From Diadophis punctatus similis (taxonomy: Eukaryota; Chordata; Lepidosauria; Squamata; Dipsadidae): a stretch of DNA of 64,000 nucleotides. Location of the stretch: NCBI GenBank assembly GCA_023053685.1, contig JALIGW010000002.1, positions 245,178,177 through 245,242,176 on the forward strand, given 5' to 3'. This document shows positions 30,161 to 41,299 of the stretch, piece after piece; the first letter of the stretch is position 1, and each line of letters begins with the position of its first letter. The notes beneath the pieces are model-generated. The model was not told the origin of the DNA, did not search any database, and saw only the letters and a list, made by a program, of their open reading frames with translations. The translations under genes were made by a program, and so were the position numbers.

Positions 30161-30260
30161 TTATTTATTGGCCAAGTGTGATTGGACACAGAAGGAATTT
30201 GTCTTGGGTGACCCACTTTTGCAAATGCTACAAGATTTATCAAGATTTCATTACAAGTAT
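30161..30260. mobile_element. Snake interspersed repeat joined to the AATAG run
   Basis: TTATTTATTGGCCAAGTGTG directly follows the microsatellite. LINE tails that carry AATAG microsatellites are a known feature of advanced snake genomes. The exact family is inferred. Confidence 0.5.
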
Positions 30261-30861
30261 GGTAGTTCTCAACTTATGGCAAACATTGATGGCATATAAA
30301 AGAATTCTGGCCATTGTAAAATGTCCCCCCCCCCCCCCACGTTATGTGACCACATTATGAGCTCTTGGCAATTGGCTGGCTTTTGCGATCAGATTTGCTT
30401 TATATTTAGGATTCCTTTTTGCTTAAAATGCCATAAAATGTGATTCTGGGTGCCAGAACGTTCAGCTGTATAAACCTGTGACCTGGAATCTCTTCCTAAT
30501 TGTGATTGGAAGTCGAGGACTAGCTGTGCTCTGCAAAAAATGATCTGCATTCCTCAACAATCGTAACTTTTTTCTTTTCTTTTTCACTCAGCTAAGTTAC
30601 TAGTCCTCCTTCTTTATGCACTTTTGCTTGATTATGGATTCTCCTATTGTATTTAAGGTGACTTGACTAGGAAAAACATTTTCCCCACACCAAAACAATT
30701 GTATGATTCCTCTATTGTCACTGTGTGAAGTTCCTGGTGAACATTAAGATGTGACTTTTGAAAAAAAGGGTCCCCAACATTGTTCAGGACTGAAGAGATT
30801 TCTCTCTGCTATGGACCTTCTGATGGATTTTTAGCTTTGATTTACAATGAAAAGGTTTCTC
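30261..30861. other. Non-coding sequence with a C-run and worn 3' tail of a ZNF unit
   Basis: A run of C lies at 30326-30339. From about 30600 the sequence resembles the ZNF 3' tail (compare 3240-3540), leading into the finger remnant at 30862. Confidence 0.45.
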
Positions 30862-31036
30862 TCACTCTGCACACTTGGAAAGGCACTTCCCTGTGCGATT
30901 TCGGGTGTGCCTGCGAAATGCTGAATGGTGGGTGGAACATTTCTCACAATCTGAACGTTTATATGGTTTTTCTCCATTGTGGATTTGCTGATGTATCACA
31001 AGAGTACTTTTTTCAGAAAAACATTTATTGCACTCA
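30862..31036 (-). pseudogene. Truncated zinc-finger exon remnant (last two fingers)
   Basis: It matches the last two fingers of the family (compare 63839-64000), but the final finger reads YKRSDCEKCS and ends RRHTRNRTGK: its first Cys is Arg and its last His is Arg. The finger before it is nearly intact (ECNKCFSEKSTLVIHQQIH). Homology stops at about 31036, where unrelated sequence begins, so the rest of the exon has been deleted. Confidence 0.8.
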
Positions 31037-33410
31037 GCCAAAGAATGAGTTCAGCAGTTCTTCTTTGCTGCCTGTAACTTCTTTGCCCTCTTCTCTCTTT
31101 AGTGGACTGACTATTGCCTTCATTTTGGGCACTCCCAATTCTGAAATTTGAGGAGAATCGGGGGGGGACACCCAGGCTCACCCCTGAAGTCAATCCACGC
31201 CTCCAGATCATCCGAACTGGCTCTGCAGGACCCTTGCTCAAAACAGGACCTCGGCCAGCCCACAGCAGGCTCCCATTTGAACTCATGACCAGCTGGCTCC
31301 CCAAGAGGAACGTTCGCCTCTCATTCCTCAACTGAGGTCCTGGCACCTCTGCACCAGGAAGCCACTTCTGGAGGGAGGGTCTCTCCCACAGGCCCAGCAC
31401 AGCGTCCTTGGTGCTGAAGGGGCGTCTCTCTTGTGTGGGGTCTGGGGGGGCGTCTCCTGGGGGCTCCTTCGCTCTGGGCTCTTGGGGGGGGGGGAGAAGG
31501 TTTTATCTCTCCAGGAGCTTCTGCTCGGAGAGGAACTTGTGAATTTAACCAGGGCAGCAAATGAGGGCAAAAACGGAGGTGCAGGGAGGAGTTTCCGGGG
31601 AACCCAGCCTTTCAGCCGCTCTCTGCCCCCCCCCCCCCCGGCTAACTTCTAAAAAAGGCTCCAGACCGCCCACTGCTGGGGGCTTCCTCCCCCCCAGATT
31701 GAGTCAGAAGGAGCCCCAAAACTCTGACTTCAATTCCCAGAGGTGCATTTTCCCCACCTCAAAAAGGCAAACTGGACTTTCTTGGGTATTTTTTTCCTCT
31801 TGAAAACGTTTCCCTTCTCATCTAAGAAGCTTCTTCAGTTCTGACTGACTGGGAGGGGGGAACGGAAGGAGAAACCCATCAGGAGGAGACGTCCATCTGC
31901 ATCTGAAATGACTTGGCTGGCACTTTCGAGGACAGCCACCTCCACCTTCTGGACAGAGAGGAGCCCTGGACGGAAAGAGGGGCCAAAGCGGCCATCTTGG
32001 CCAAAATGAGCAGCCTCCCACAACAGAGGGGGGTGGAAAGGACCCCCCCAACCTCCTGTCTACAACAGGGTCTTTTCAGCAGCCTCAGGGAGGCTCCACA
32101 CCCCTTTGCACCCTGATTCAGCACCAAATGACTGCAAGGAATATCCATCTTTCCATCCTCCACCGCTCAGTCAGAACTGGGGAAGCTTCTGGGATGAGAA
32201 GGGAAACGTTTTCAAGGGGAAAAAAACCAAGGAAGTCCAGCTTCCTTTTGGAAAAGCATCTTAGGGACAACCATGACCTGGAGGATGGCGGCTCTCCATA
32301 GAGACCCCTGTCTCCACTTTCAAGCTTCGAAATCTCAGCAGAGCCAGCCTGGACTTGTGAGGCCCCTAAAAGATCTTAAGGGGGCATCTAGTCCACCCCT
32401 CCAGACACACAGAGAAAGAGAGATTCTGTTTGAGAGTCATGGGGCCTCCAAAAAGGAAGTCCACACTGCCCTCCGATCCTGGCATGAAGCAGCCCCCTGA
32501 ACACCCCCCTGAAGCTGCAACCCCCCACCCCCAAGACTGAAAATCGCACCTTCTCTGCTTCTACTGCAGGGGGTTCTGAGTTGCTCTTCCAAACTCTCCC
32601 TTTAGTGAAGGGTGCTGGGGCCCCTCCCTTTGACATGGTCTTGGGGGTCTATGGGGGGGGCAATTTGGAAGGACAGGAAAGCAGCCTTGAAAACCATTCA
32701 AAGAAAGCTAGTGGGGATGAAGATTTTTTTTTGGGGGGGGAGAAAATTTTGGAGTATCCAGGGCAGGTTGGGGTCGAAGGGCTGGGAGAGCCCAGGAGTA
32801 TGGGTGTAGGTATCCTTATTGTGACCCCCCTCCCCAGATCCTACCCCAAAGGAAGAGGGATAGAGAAGCATGGATATTACTTTCCTTGCAGCCCAGAGAG
32901 TTCCTGGGGGTCTCTTCCCTTCTCTCGTATTTCCTGCCATTTTGGGGGGGGCAAAGAGACCCCACTAAGGATCCAAGGTTCCCTCCAGAGCGTTAGGTGG
33001 ACTGCTGGACCAGTTGAGCGTCTGCCTGCCTTTTTCCACCCTGGGAAGATGGAGGTGGTGTCAGGGTTCCAAATAGCATCCAAGCTTAAATCAGAGTCCA
33101 AGGCAAAGTATTCGTCAAGGTTCCAATTTATTAATAGAGCCATGCAGGCAGGGCTGTGGGAAACCCAAATCTGAGGCTCCCAAAGTTTCTCACTCAGTTG
33201 AAAGTTGGCACCCTTGTCCCCCACCCCCAAATCCGTCACTTTGCCCACTCACATTCTGCCAACGTGGTCGTTCCTCCTCCCAGCTTCTGGGCAGGCGGTC
33301 CATCAGGAAGCGCCTCCCCTTCCCCTCATTTTCCTCCCCCCCCCACCTCACCAAGGGTGGATCCTGCTGGGACTGATAGTTCCCCATCTCTCCTCTAGGG
33401 GGCATCGGTA
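31037..33410. repeat. ZNF-unit spacer (copy 3) up to the hAT element
   Basis: No gene is recognised. 31400-32260 is paralogous to 22740-23590, and 32260-33055 to 24165-24920. It contains the empty sites for the L1 at 23592 and the copia element at 1657. Short runs of G or C are common. Confidence 0.6.
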
Positions 33411-33689
33411 CAGTGGTTCCCAAAGTGGGTGGTACCGTCCCCTGGGGGGGATGACTTAGGGGGGCGCTAAGAGGCAAGGGGGGCATTAAGAGGGGCTAGG
33501 GGGGCGGCAGGTGGTTTGCCATACCGGTAGCGACAGCTGGCTGGTCACGCCCCCAAGCTGGTCCTGTCCCCACACCCCTGCCGCCCATTTACACCCAATC
33601 ACCCCCTCGCCGCTTTTCCTGTCACGCTTTTCCCACCACTCGGCGCTTCCGGCCCACCCACCCCACCCCTTGCCTATATAACTTGTTCC

Positions 33690-34960
33690 CCTTTGCGACA
33701 CGGGCACTCGCTTCGCCAACACCCCAGTCGCTGCTCGCTCCCCCTGCCCCGCCCAGTCTCTGTTCTGCATCTTGCCTGCCTGAAGCGCTGCGCCCCCGAT
33801 CTGCCTGCCATGTAAGCCTGCAAAGTCACGGCCTACCTAGCTGCCCCTGCAACCCCCCACCATCCCAGCCTGCCTTTCCTACTCCATTCCCCGTGACCTG
33901 CAGCCCCGACATGGTTTCCTGCCCTCCACGGGGCCTTCCCGGTGTCCCCGTGGACAGCTTGCGAAGACAGGCAAGCAGAAGGCCACGGGGAAGGCAGGAA
34001 AGCATGTCGGGGCAGTGGTGAAGGGGGGTAGCAGCCTACTCCCTTCCCCACAGCCCTGCCATTCTTGGCGGCCTTCCAGGCAGCCTTCCTGGCGGTCCCC
34101 CACTCCCGCTTGCCTTCCGAGGTCAGCGTCCAGCCCGGCCCGGCCGCCGCCACCTCTCACTTTCCCGGCTTCGGCTCCAGGACCTTTGTGCTACCTTTGT
34201 GCTACCTTTACCACAGAGGAGGCAGGCAGGAGGACGCGGGCGAGGCAGAGTCCCTGCTACGGGCGAGGAGTAGTGGGGCGCTTCGGGGAGCGGCGCGGAA
34301 GGAAACGGGAGGTGCCCTGGCTGGGGCTCTTTCCCTCCACGCATGCGCTCCCTCGTTCTCCGGCCATGCGGCCGTAGGAGCCCCGGAGCCCCGACGACGC
34401 CCTGCGTCTCGGTCTCCTCAGCCGTCCGGGCTTGTCCGGCTCCGCCGCTGGGAAGGCTGTGGCCACCACCGCCAGCCAGCGGCTTAAGGCAAGAGGCGGG
34501 CAGGCGGGAGACACGGGCAGAAGCCTGCCACCGATGCTGCCACTTCTGGCATCCCCGCGCCTCTCGTCCCACTCGCTGGGCACCTCTGCTCCGTGGTCCA
34601 TCCCGCGCGCGCCCACCGACGGGTTGTCATTGCAGTGTCTCCATCGCTGACCAGGATGCGGGCTCCCCGGTGCAGCCACAGCGACCAGGGAGACTTCGCA
34701 CATGCAGCGCCCTGCGCGAAGGACACACCGGAGCCGCGATAGCAGCAGCCGTGGCGGTAGCGTGCGCTCTCCTTCCCTCCCACACGCGTTAACCCTGCTG
34801 GTGCCGCGGTTGGGGATTCAGTCAGGTGGCTGGAGCCCCACGGGAGATTGCGACGGAGGCTCCTTCTTCCTCCAAAGGGAGGGGAGGGGAGCAACCCACC
34901 CACCTACCTCGCTTGGCATGGTCCCCCTGGGCGCGACCCCTGGCCGGGACCTGGAAGTGC
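33690..34960. other. CpG-rich core of the hAT element
   Basis: About 1.3 kb are rich in C, G and CpG. A TATATAA (near 33676) stands at the left edge. Overlapping open frames occur on all strands but look like composition artefacts. It may be the element's own promoter region or a captured host CpG island. Confidence 0.55.
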
Positions 34961-35050
34961 GATGCTCTTCCAGGCTTCTCTTACAGGACTTGGCTTCTTG
35001 GAAGAGGGCTGGGCGTGGGAGAAAGGAGCCCCGGTGGGGATTGGTTTGCA

Positions 35051-35112
35051 GGGAGAAAGAAAGAAAGATGTTAGGAAGGAAGGAAGGAAGGCAGACAGAC
35101 AGACAGACAGAC

Positions 35113-35208
<96 letters not shown>

Positions 35209-35218
35209 AAGAAAGAAA

Positions 35219-35286
<68 letters not shown>

Positions 35287-35360
35287 TAGATGTTAGGAAG
35301 GAAGGATGACAGACAGACAGACAGAAAGATGATAGGAAGGCAGGCAGACAGACAGAAAGA
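35051..35360. repeat. Compound microsatellite: GGAA, ACAG, GA and GAAA runs
   Basis: Consecutive perfect runs: ACAG units (35092-35115), GA units (about 35117-35204) and GAAA units (about 35204-35286), then more ACAG units. It is inside the hAT element. Confidence 0.97.
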
Positions 35361-35764
35361 CTTATGACCACAATTGAGCCCAAAATTTTGGTTGCTAAGC
35401 AAGAGCATTGTTAAGTGAGTTTCACCACATTTTACAAGTTGGCCATGCCCACCTGGTCACCTGACCACCAAGCCACGCCCACCTGAAGGGGTGGGGGCAG
35501 GGGCACTGAGGATGAGTCTGTAGCACCAAGGGGGCGATGGACTGAAAAAGTTTGGGAACCACTGCTCTAGCAGCTGCTGGGAACCATGGGCCCTGGACTC
35601 CCTGACGGCCTTCCTCCTCTTCCTCCTCCCCGCATCCCATTTCCTGATCTAGGGGAGGTCCAAGAGCCACTTTGTATGGCACAATCGGAACTGCCATCTT
35701 GTCTGTTTTGACCCACCCAGTCCACCTCCGGAAAAAGGCCCCTTTGATTATTTTAAACAATACT

Positions 35765-35770
35765 TTTATT
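35765..35770 (-). terminator. AATAAA polyadenylation signal, ZNF unit 3
   Basis: TTTATT on the plus strand in the conserved unit context, about 700 bases past the stop codon of the unit 3 ZNF. Confidence 0.65.
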
Positions 35771-36022
35771 AAGGATTATATGCAAAGAAAGATGGTACAA
35801 ATATTTCTGTATGAATATATGAAAAAGACAATAAGAAAAAGGAGAAAAATTCCTTCGAAAAAAGATATTTTCCTCTTCATCCTCAACTAGAAGATTCAAC
35901 AACAAAACTTTATCACTAAATAAACCACCAGATTCATTCCACCCTTCGCCCCATTTTCTCCTCTCTAAATTTTCACTTCTGCTCATTGATCAACACAGTC
36001 TAGTAAAAATTAAGAGAAATAC

Positions 36023-36105
36023 CTGGTTCCTTGACTTACGACTGAAGGAACTTATGACCGGAAATACATTCCAAGTTGTGGTCATAGGTCAAGGACTTCC
36101 TGTAC
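36023..36105. repeat. Palindromic MITE, unit 3
   Basis: The same hairpin element as at 3142-3222, in the ZNF 3' tail. Confidence 0.6.
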
Positions 36106-36144
36106 TCTACAAAGCATTATATCAACTCCCCACATACTTATAAC

Positions 36145-36463
36145 TCTTTTGTGTAATCAGTCTGGTAAGTTTATAATGCGGCTTTGAGAGCAAAATATTC
36201 TCACACTCCCAACATTTACACCCTTTTGCCTCATTGTGTACTCTCTGAGGTTCTTTTGCTTCAGTAGGAAAAACATTTTACTCACACTAAATAATTGTAG
36301 GATTTCCCTTCTGTCACTGTGTGAAGTTCCTGGTAAACATTAAGATGTGTTGAAAAAAAGGGCTCCCAATGTTGTTCACAGCTGAAGAGATTTATCTCTG
36401 CAATGGACATTTTTGGTGCTTTTTTAGCTTTGATTTACTATGAAAAGGTTTCTCACACTCTGT
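36145..36463 (-). pseudogene. Decayed extra zinc fingers after the unit 3 stop
   Basis: In this copy the linker codon is AGG (Arg), not TAG. The frame runs on to GERPHK and then stops at TGA, which replaces the first cysteine codon (TGC) of the extra finger. The remaining finger residues (EKPFHSKSK) follow beyond the stop. Confidence 0.75.
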
Positions 36464-37795
36464 TCACTTGTGAGGCCTCTCTCCTGCGTGACTTCTGGTG
36501 TGCCTGCGAAGTGTTGAAGGATCGGCAAAACATTTTCCACACTTCAGACATTTATATGGTTTTTCTCCAGTGTGGATTCGTTGATGCTTCAAAAGACTAC
36601 CTTTCTGGGAAAAACATTTATCACACTCTGAGCATTTGTAAGGTTTCTCTCCTGTATGGATTCGGCTGTGATTTCTAAGGTGAGATGAACGAGCAAATGT
36701 TCTCCCACAGTCTAAACATTTGTAGTTTTTTTCCCCTGTGTGAATTTTCTCATGACTTTTAAGGGCTGATGAGGTACTATAAAATCTTCCACAGTCGATG
36801 CATTGATATGGCTTCTCCCCTGTGTGGGTTTTACGATGGCTCCAAAGGCCATTCTTTTGTCCAAAGTATTTTCCACATTCTACGCATCTGTATGGCTTCT
36901 CTCCTGTGTGGACCCTCTGATGGATTCCAAGGTTTTGTTTTTGGGAAAAGCACATCCCACACTCCCCACATTTGTAGGGTTTCTCCCCTGTGTGGATTCT
37001 CTGATGAACCCGAAGTTCTTTTCGTGTAAGAAAACGTTTCTCGCACTTCCCACATTCATAGGATTTTTCTCCTTTGTGCCTCTTCTGGTGTTTACAAAGA
37101 TCAGAAGAATTTACAAATCGCTTCTCACATTCTGGGCATTCATAGGGTCTCTCTCCGGTGTGAATTCTCTGATGTCGCACCAGATTTGATTTCAAGGTGA
37201 AACATATCCCACATTCGAGGCACTTTTCGTTTTTCTCCCCTGTGTGTGTTTTCAAATGAATCTGAAGAGATGAACCGTGGGTGAAACATTTTCCACACTC
37301 AAAGCATTTGTAAGACTTTGTTCCTGCATGAATCTTCTCATGGGACGAAAGACCTGACTTATGAGAAAAGCTCTTCCCACATTCCCAACACTTGTAAGGT
37401 TTCTCCCCTGTGTGAATTCTCTCGTGGCTTCTGAGATGGGCTTTTCTACGGAAAAATTTCCCACATTGCAGACATTGAAAAGGTTTCTCTCCAGTGTGGA
37501 TTTTCTGATGTCTAAGAAGGTATGACTTTTGACCGAAGTGTAAGTCACATTCCTTACATTTATAGGGTTTTAGTGTTGGGGGGCTTCTGAGGTCTTTGGA
37601 GTTTTTCCCAGAGAAAGATTTCTCAACCTTCAAACCTTCATGGGATCCACTTCCCACATGGTCCTTCCTGTGGGTCAAAAGGAGGGACCTGCGAGCAAAG
37701 GATTTCCCACACTCTGAGCATTCATGGGTTCTTCCGTGGTTTTTCGGAGGGCTGCTTGTGTCTGACGGGGGATCCAAGAGTTTCCCAGGCTCCAT
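36464..37795 (-). CDS. C2H2 zinc-finger protein, unit 3 (443 aa, 14 fingers)
   Basis: The same architecture as unit 2: finger 1 at residues 24-46, a spacer, fingers 2-14 at 78-436, then the short tail AGERPHK. All fingers keep C-x2-C and both His. The start is MEPGKLLDPPSD. The earlier ATG present in units 1 and 4 is AGG here, so it cannot be used. The four DNA-contact positions in several fingers (for example finger 6: L, S, N, R) differ from the paralogs, suggesting a different target. Its KRAB-like exon (40327-40509) carries a nonsense codon, and the first-exon donor found in other copies is deleted at about 41490. Any product is probably finger-only. Confidence 0.94.
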   Translation of the reverse strand: MEPGKLLDPPSDTSSPPKNHGRTHECSECGKSFARRSLLLTHRKDHVGSGSHEGLKVEKSFSGKNSKDLRSPPTLKPYKCKECDLHFGQKSYLLRHQKIHTGEKPFQCLQCGKFFRRKAHLRSHERIHTGEKPYKCWECGKSFSHKSGLSSHEKIHAGTKSYKCFECGKCFTHGSSLQIHLKTHTGEKNEKCLECGICFTLKSNLVRHQRIHTGERPYECPECEKRFVNSSDLCKHQKRHKGEKSYECGKCEKRFLTRKELRVHQRIHTGEKPYKCGECGMCFSQKQNLGIHQRVHTGEKPYRCVECGKYFGQKNGLWSHRKTHTGEKPYQCIDCGRFYSTSSALKSHEKIHTGEKNYKCLDCGRTFARSSHLRNHSRIHTGEKPYKCSECDKCFSQKGSLLKHQRIHTGEKPYKCLKCGKCFADPSTLRRHTRSHAGERPHK

Positions 37796-38106
37796 GCTTT
37801 CTGGCGGTTGCTGCCTTATGTTGATTTTCTATTAACTGTTGATAGTTGGCTTTCAGGTAAATCTTTGGTTCCAATCTTTTATCCTCTGTTAGAAGGAGAA
37901 AGAAGTGAAGAATTATATTTCCTTTTGAGACACGGAGAGAATCATAAAATCTTAGCCTTGCCAGGGACCTTGAGGGTCTTCCAGTCTGACCCAGGGTAGG
38001 GTGCTCAGTACACCTGAGGCACATTGAGGGAGTCCCTAAATTCGTAAGAGAGATGTCCTCAATGTATGACCATGATGGGGACTGGGACCTCGGTCGTTCA
38101 GTGAAG
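37796..38106. repeat. Leader and intron side of the unit 3 finger exon
   Basis: No separate gene. It is paralogous to 4777-5073 and 48961-49257. Confidence 0.6.
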
Positions 38107-38111
38107 CAGTG

Positions 38112-38503
38112 TGTCAGCTCTGAAACGGATCCAGCCTGCCGCAGCCATCTTCCATTTCCCTAGTTGCCACACAGCTCGGGGAGGGGGCAGAAGAATGGAA
38201 TGTGATCTAGGCAAAACAACCTGCTATCTCGTGGGAACCAAGGTCATTCCCAACAGGTGCCGGCAGGAGAATGGAACTTGTTGCCAGGAGATGCAAGAAC
38301 ACCTAATTGGGCAATGTGACCTGTGACCCTAGGGAGGGAGGGGGGATCTCTAACGTTTAATTATGCTGAAAGCGTGGGAAACAGCTGGAGGTGGTTTTAA
38401 GTTCATCCATGCCGAAATGATGTACTCAATAAAGCAGTTGTTTGAGGAAGCCTAAAATCTCAGAGTGCTGAATCCTTTGGGATCATTAGTTGGAACCAGA
38501 ACA
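38112..38503 (+). mobile_element. Gypsy solo LTR, unit 3 copy
   Basis: The same insertion as at 5079, with the same CAGTG duplication (38107-38111 and 38504-38508). It starts TGTCAGCTC and ends CCAGAACA. Confidence 0.85.
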
Positions 38504-38508
38504 CAGTG

Positions 38509-39229
38509 GTTAGAGGAGGGATCACGGGATCATTTCACTCCACAACTGCCATCCCACACTCCTGGTTGCAATCATTAAGTGATCTTGGAGGTCCTTATGT
38601 GGGGGGAGGTGCAGGCAATGGTCATGGGGCATCTCAGGAGGAGGAGGAGAGAGGCAGAGGCCATCCATAAATTGGGGAGCCACCTACTAAAGTGGGATGC
38701 AAATCTGCAGCCACCCCTGGAAGCCTGAGCCCAGCCATGCAAAGCAGCCCTGACTGACAGCAATGCTGGGCTGGGCCTGGGCCTTAAGTGGGGGCCTTCA
38801 GCACTCTCAGCCATCTGCCACTGTCCCCAGGCCTGGCCTTCACCCCAGTGTCACCGCTACCACTGAGAAATGCGGCCTTAATCCCCACATCGGAAGCCTT
38901 TAGAACCTAGCTCCATTTTCCAAGCTGCATGTTCCATACAGTTTCCAAGCAACGTGTCCCAAAGCATCTCTTGGGTTCTCCAGGAGCCCTTAAGTCGAAT
39001 GCGGCCTGTGCCTGGGAATCACAAGGCCTCTCCTGCTCACTTCAGACAACCCCACATTCCTTACCTGGGACTTTGTCTGCTTAATGACACGTGAAATCGC
39101 TTAACAACCACAATCAGGAGTACAGTGTTGCAGTCATTGAGCCAAGCTCTCACATGACATCTTACTTAATGACCACTTTGCTCAATGACCAAGACTCCAA
39201 TTGTGGTCATAAGTCCAGGACAAACTACA
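38509..39229. repeat. ZNF-unit internal spacer (copy 3)
   Basis: No gene. It is paralogous to 5477-6075 and 49658-50397. It holds the empty proviral target site GCTTAACAACC near 39100. Confidence 0.6.
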
Positions 39230-39748
39230 GGAATTACCCAAAACTAAGTGACCTCCTACCGCTGCACCATAAAGAGTATTTTAACTTACTGCACCTGTGT
39301 GTGGTTTGCCAATTGCACAGTGGCAGATAGGACAGCGCTCCAGAGGGTCAACGTCATTGCCCAGAGGATCATTGGTTGCCCTCTCCCCTCTTTGGAAGAG
39401 CTTTATAGCTCCCGCTGCCTTAAGAAAGTTCAAAACATTCTTAAAGATCCATCTCATCCTGGGCACCCTTTTTTTTTTTACTTTTACCATCTGGCAGACG
39501 GTACAGGACAATAAAAACAAGGACAAATAGGCTGAAAAACAGCTTTTATCCAAGAGCAGTAGCTAGATTGAATTCTACTGTATAGTGCAATGTTAATGCA
39601 ATATCTGGGGTTTTCAATTCAATTGCATAGAATGCGAAGGATGTATGTTTGAGTTCTATATTTATAGTAATAATGTACACTGAAGATGGCATTTAATTCC
39701 ATTGTTCGAGGTGCAATGACAATGAACTAAACTACGCTAAACTAAAGG
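39230..39748 (+). mobile_element. 3' end of a Rex/CR1-like LINE (unit 3 copy)
   Basis: It codes the reverse-transcriptase C-terminus (ADRTALQRVNVIAQRIIGCP, then after a T-run shift the RLKNSFYPRAVARLN type ending with a stop at 39593-39595). The 3' UTR ends near CAATGACAATGAACTAAAC. A homopolymer of 11 T puts the two halves out of frame. Confidence 0.75.
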
Positions 39749-40326
39749 CATCACATAAACAAAAGAGAAGGAAAAAGACTTCAGGCTAATGTAAACAACC
39801 CATTTCTGATTCTCATCCCTTTTTCCTGCTTCTTCTCATTTTTGCACATATGAGCTCCATCCCACCATGACTTTTCGATCCGGGCCTCCTCGTGATACTT
39901 TGTGTATATTTTATAAAATAAAGTAAAAAAGGGGCACGGCAGAAAACCTTACTGAATTCTTTGACAAAGCGGCTAAAATTCTGTGGACATAGCATACGTG
40001 GACTTCAGTAAGGCATGTGACAAAGTAGACAAAGCAACCTAGTTCTTGGCAAGATAAAAAAAAATTTGGGATAGCATCATCACCTGATGGATTTGTAACT
40101 GGCTGCCCAACCACATTCAACGTATAAGTCCTCAATGGAACTACATTACGCCCCCACCCGGCACCTTGGGAGCAAAAACGAATTTTTCTGCATTGCTCAT
40201 TTGTCAAATAAAGATTTTTAAAAATGGATGCTTGTTCTGCAAACCAAGATTTAACCAAGATTTGTTTACTTACCTTTAAAGTTACAATGAAGAGATCTCT
40301 GGCTCAAGGCCAGATATGACCCTCAC
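39749..40326. other. Intronic sequence, no gene seen
   Basis: The duplicated copy at 50906-51493 contains two extra 9-bp AGACAAAGC units near 51180. No conserved frame is seen. Confidence 0.45.
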
Positions 40327-40509
40327 TGCTGACCGATCTGGTTTCTCCTTAATCAATCGATTGGCCCTTTGTGCAGGAAGCTGCTTCTCCATTCAGGCCA
40401 CAATTTCCAAATTCTCTGGAAAGGAGTCCTGGCCAAAGGTTGGTGGATCCCAATCCAGGAACGTCTCTTTCTCCTCTGTGAAGTTCACAGCCACATCCTC
40501 ACTGGTCTC
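40327..40509 (-). pseudogene. KRAB-like exon D (183 nt), nonsense and 4-nt insertion
   Basis: The splice signals are the same as in exon A and the frame starts ETSEDVAVNFTEEKETFLDW. The codon that is TGG in exon A is TGA here (40393-40395), right after PENLEIVA, and four extra bases (AATC) further on shift the rest. The exon can be spliced but cannot pass a KRAB frame on to a later exon. Confidence 0.7.
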
Positions 40510-41299
40510 CTGCAAAGAGAAATGAAAAAGGCTCAGATGCTGACAGTGATATTGAACATGATCTGTAAATGATGTGGAAGAGGGAGGAGAAAGTAGGATT
40601 ATTGGATGAGGATACAAAATAATGAAGATTGAATCGTAATTCAAAAATATCTTCATAAGACAAAATGGAAGAAACCAGCAGGATGAAGTCCAACAGGGAC
40701 CAAAGCATAGTTGTGCGAAGGAAAACTCAGTGGAAGCTGAGAGAGATCAGATGGGGCAGAGCGTGTGTGAAAAGGGCTGCTCTTTCCTGCTCTTTTTGGA
40801 GGCTGCAAGGCCACAAAGATTCCAGTTAGGCTTTTCATAAATTTATTTACAATTATTCAAGTGAGCCTTCTGGCCATCAGCTTGTTCCAGCAGCTCCTCA
40901 CAAGACCCCCCTCAAAACTTCCTTTGTCCTTTCAAAAACATCCACCATCAAAACATCCACCTGTGATGTAGGGGCTCCCACATCACAGCCTCTTCTGGGC
41001 AAAACAAGGAAAATACAAAGTTTAGAAATTCTACCCATCTTTTTAAAGCAGAAGCAAAGAAAAGATTAGTATAAAAACAAAGGATTTTATTTTTGGCCTT
41101 TCAGAGAGAGCTCAAAGAAAGAGGATCTCTTTTGTGGGTCAATTCAACTAATTTAAACTTTTTTCCTTTCCCCCAAAACCTCCCCTCCCCGTTGCAAAGA
41201 GGGCAGAGTGTGTTAATAACACATTAGAAATCTCAGTAAATGTTTTAAAGCACAATTTACACTTATTTTTGAACAGCACTTGCGGGATAGGCATGCTCA
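40510..41299. repeat. ZNF-unit intron 1 sequence (unit 3)
   Basis: No gene. It is paralogous to 11838-12600. Confidence 0.55.

Larger units (their letters stand above)
33411..35564. mobile_element. hAT-type DNA transposon, 2154 bp, non-autonomous, with CpG-rich interior
   Basis: The terminal inverted repeats are CAGTGGTTCCCAAA at the left end and TTTGGGAACCACTG at the right end, a perfect 14 bp. Sub-terminal pieces (GGTACC and GGGGGCG) also correspond. It sits within the ZNF 3' flanking block that is continuous at about 62550. No transposase reading frame is present. The expected 8-bp target duplication is not found: about 40 bases of the target that exist in the paralog are missing at the right flank. 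The interior is a long CpG-rich block and a microsatellite array. Confidence 0.85.

Noticed and set aside
33683..34792. Several overlapping frames in the CpG-rich core of the hAT element
   Set aside because: Frames exist on both strands at once, as expected from low stop frequency in GC-rich DNA; no transposase motif.
35051..35360. Possible CRISPR-like array
   Set aside because: The units are plain micro- and minisatellites with no unique spacers, and the genome is vertebrate.
34818..35408. Long low-complexity frames over the GA and GAAA arrays
   Set aside because: Microsatellites without stops in several frames; no protein family.
4774..37818. A SCAN domain or classic KRAB domain fused directly to the finger exons
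   Set aside because: The N-terminal 23-30 residues of the finger exons hold no such domain, and in units 1 and 2, where the upstream frame was followed, in-frame stops lie shortly before the ATG.
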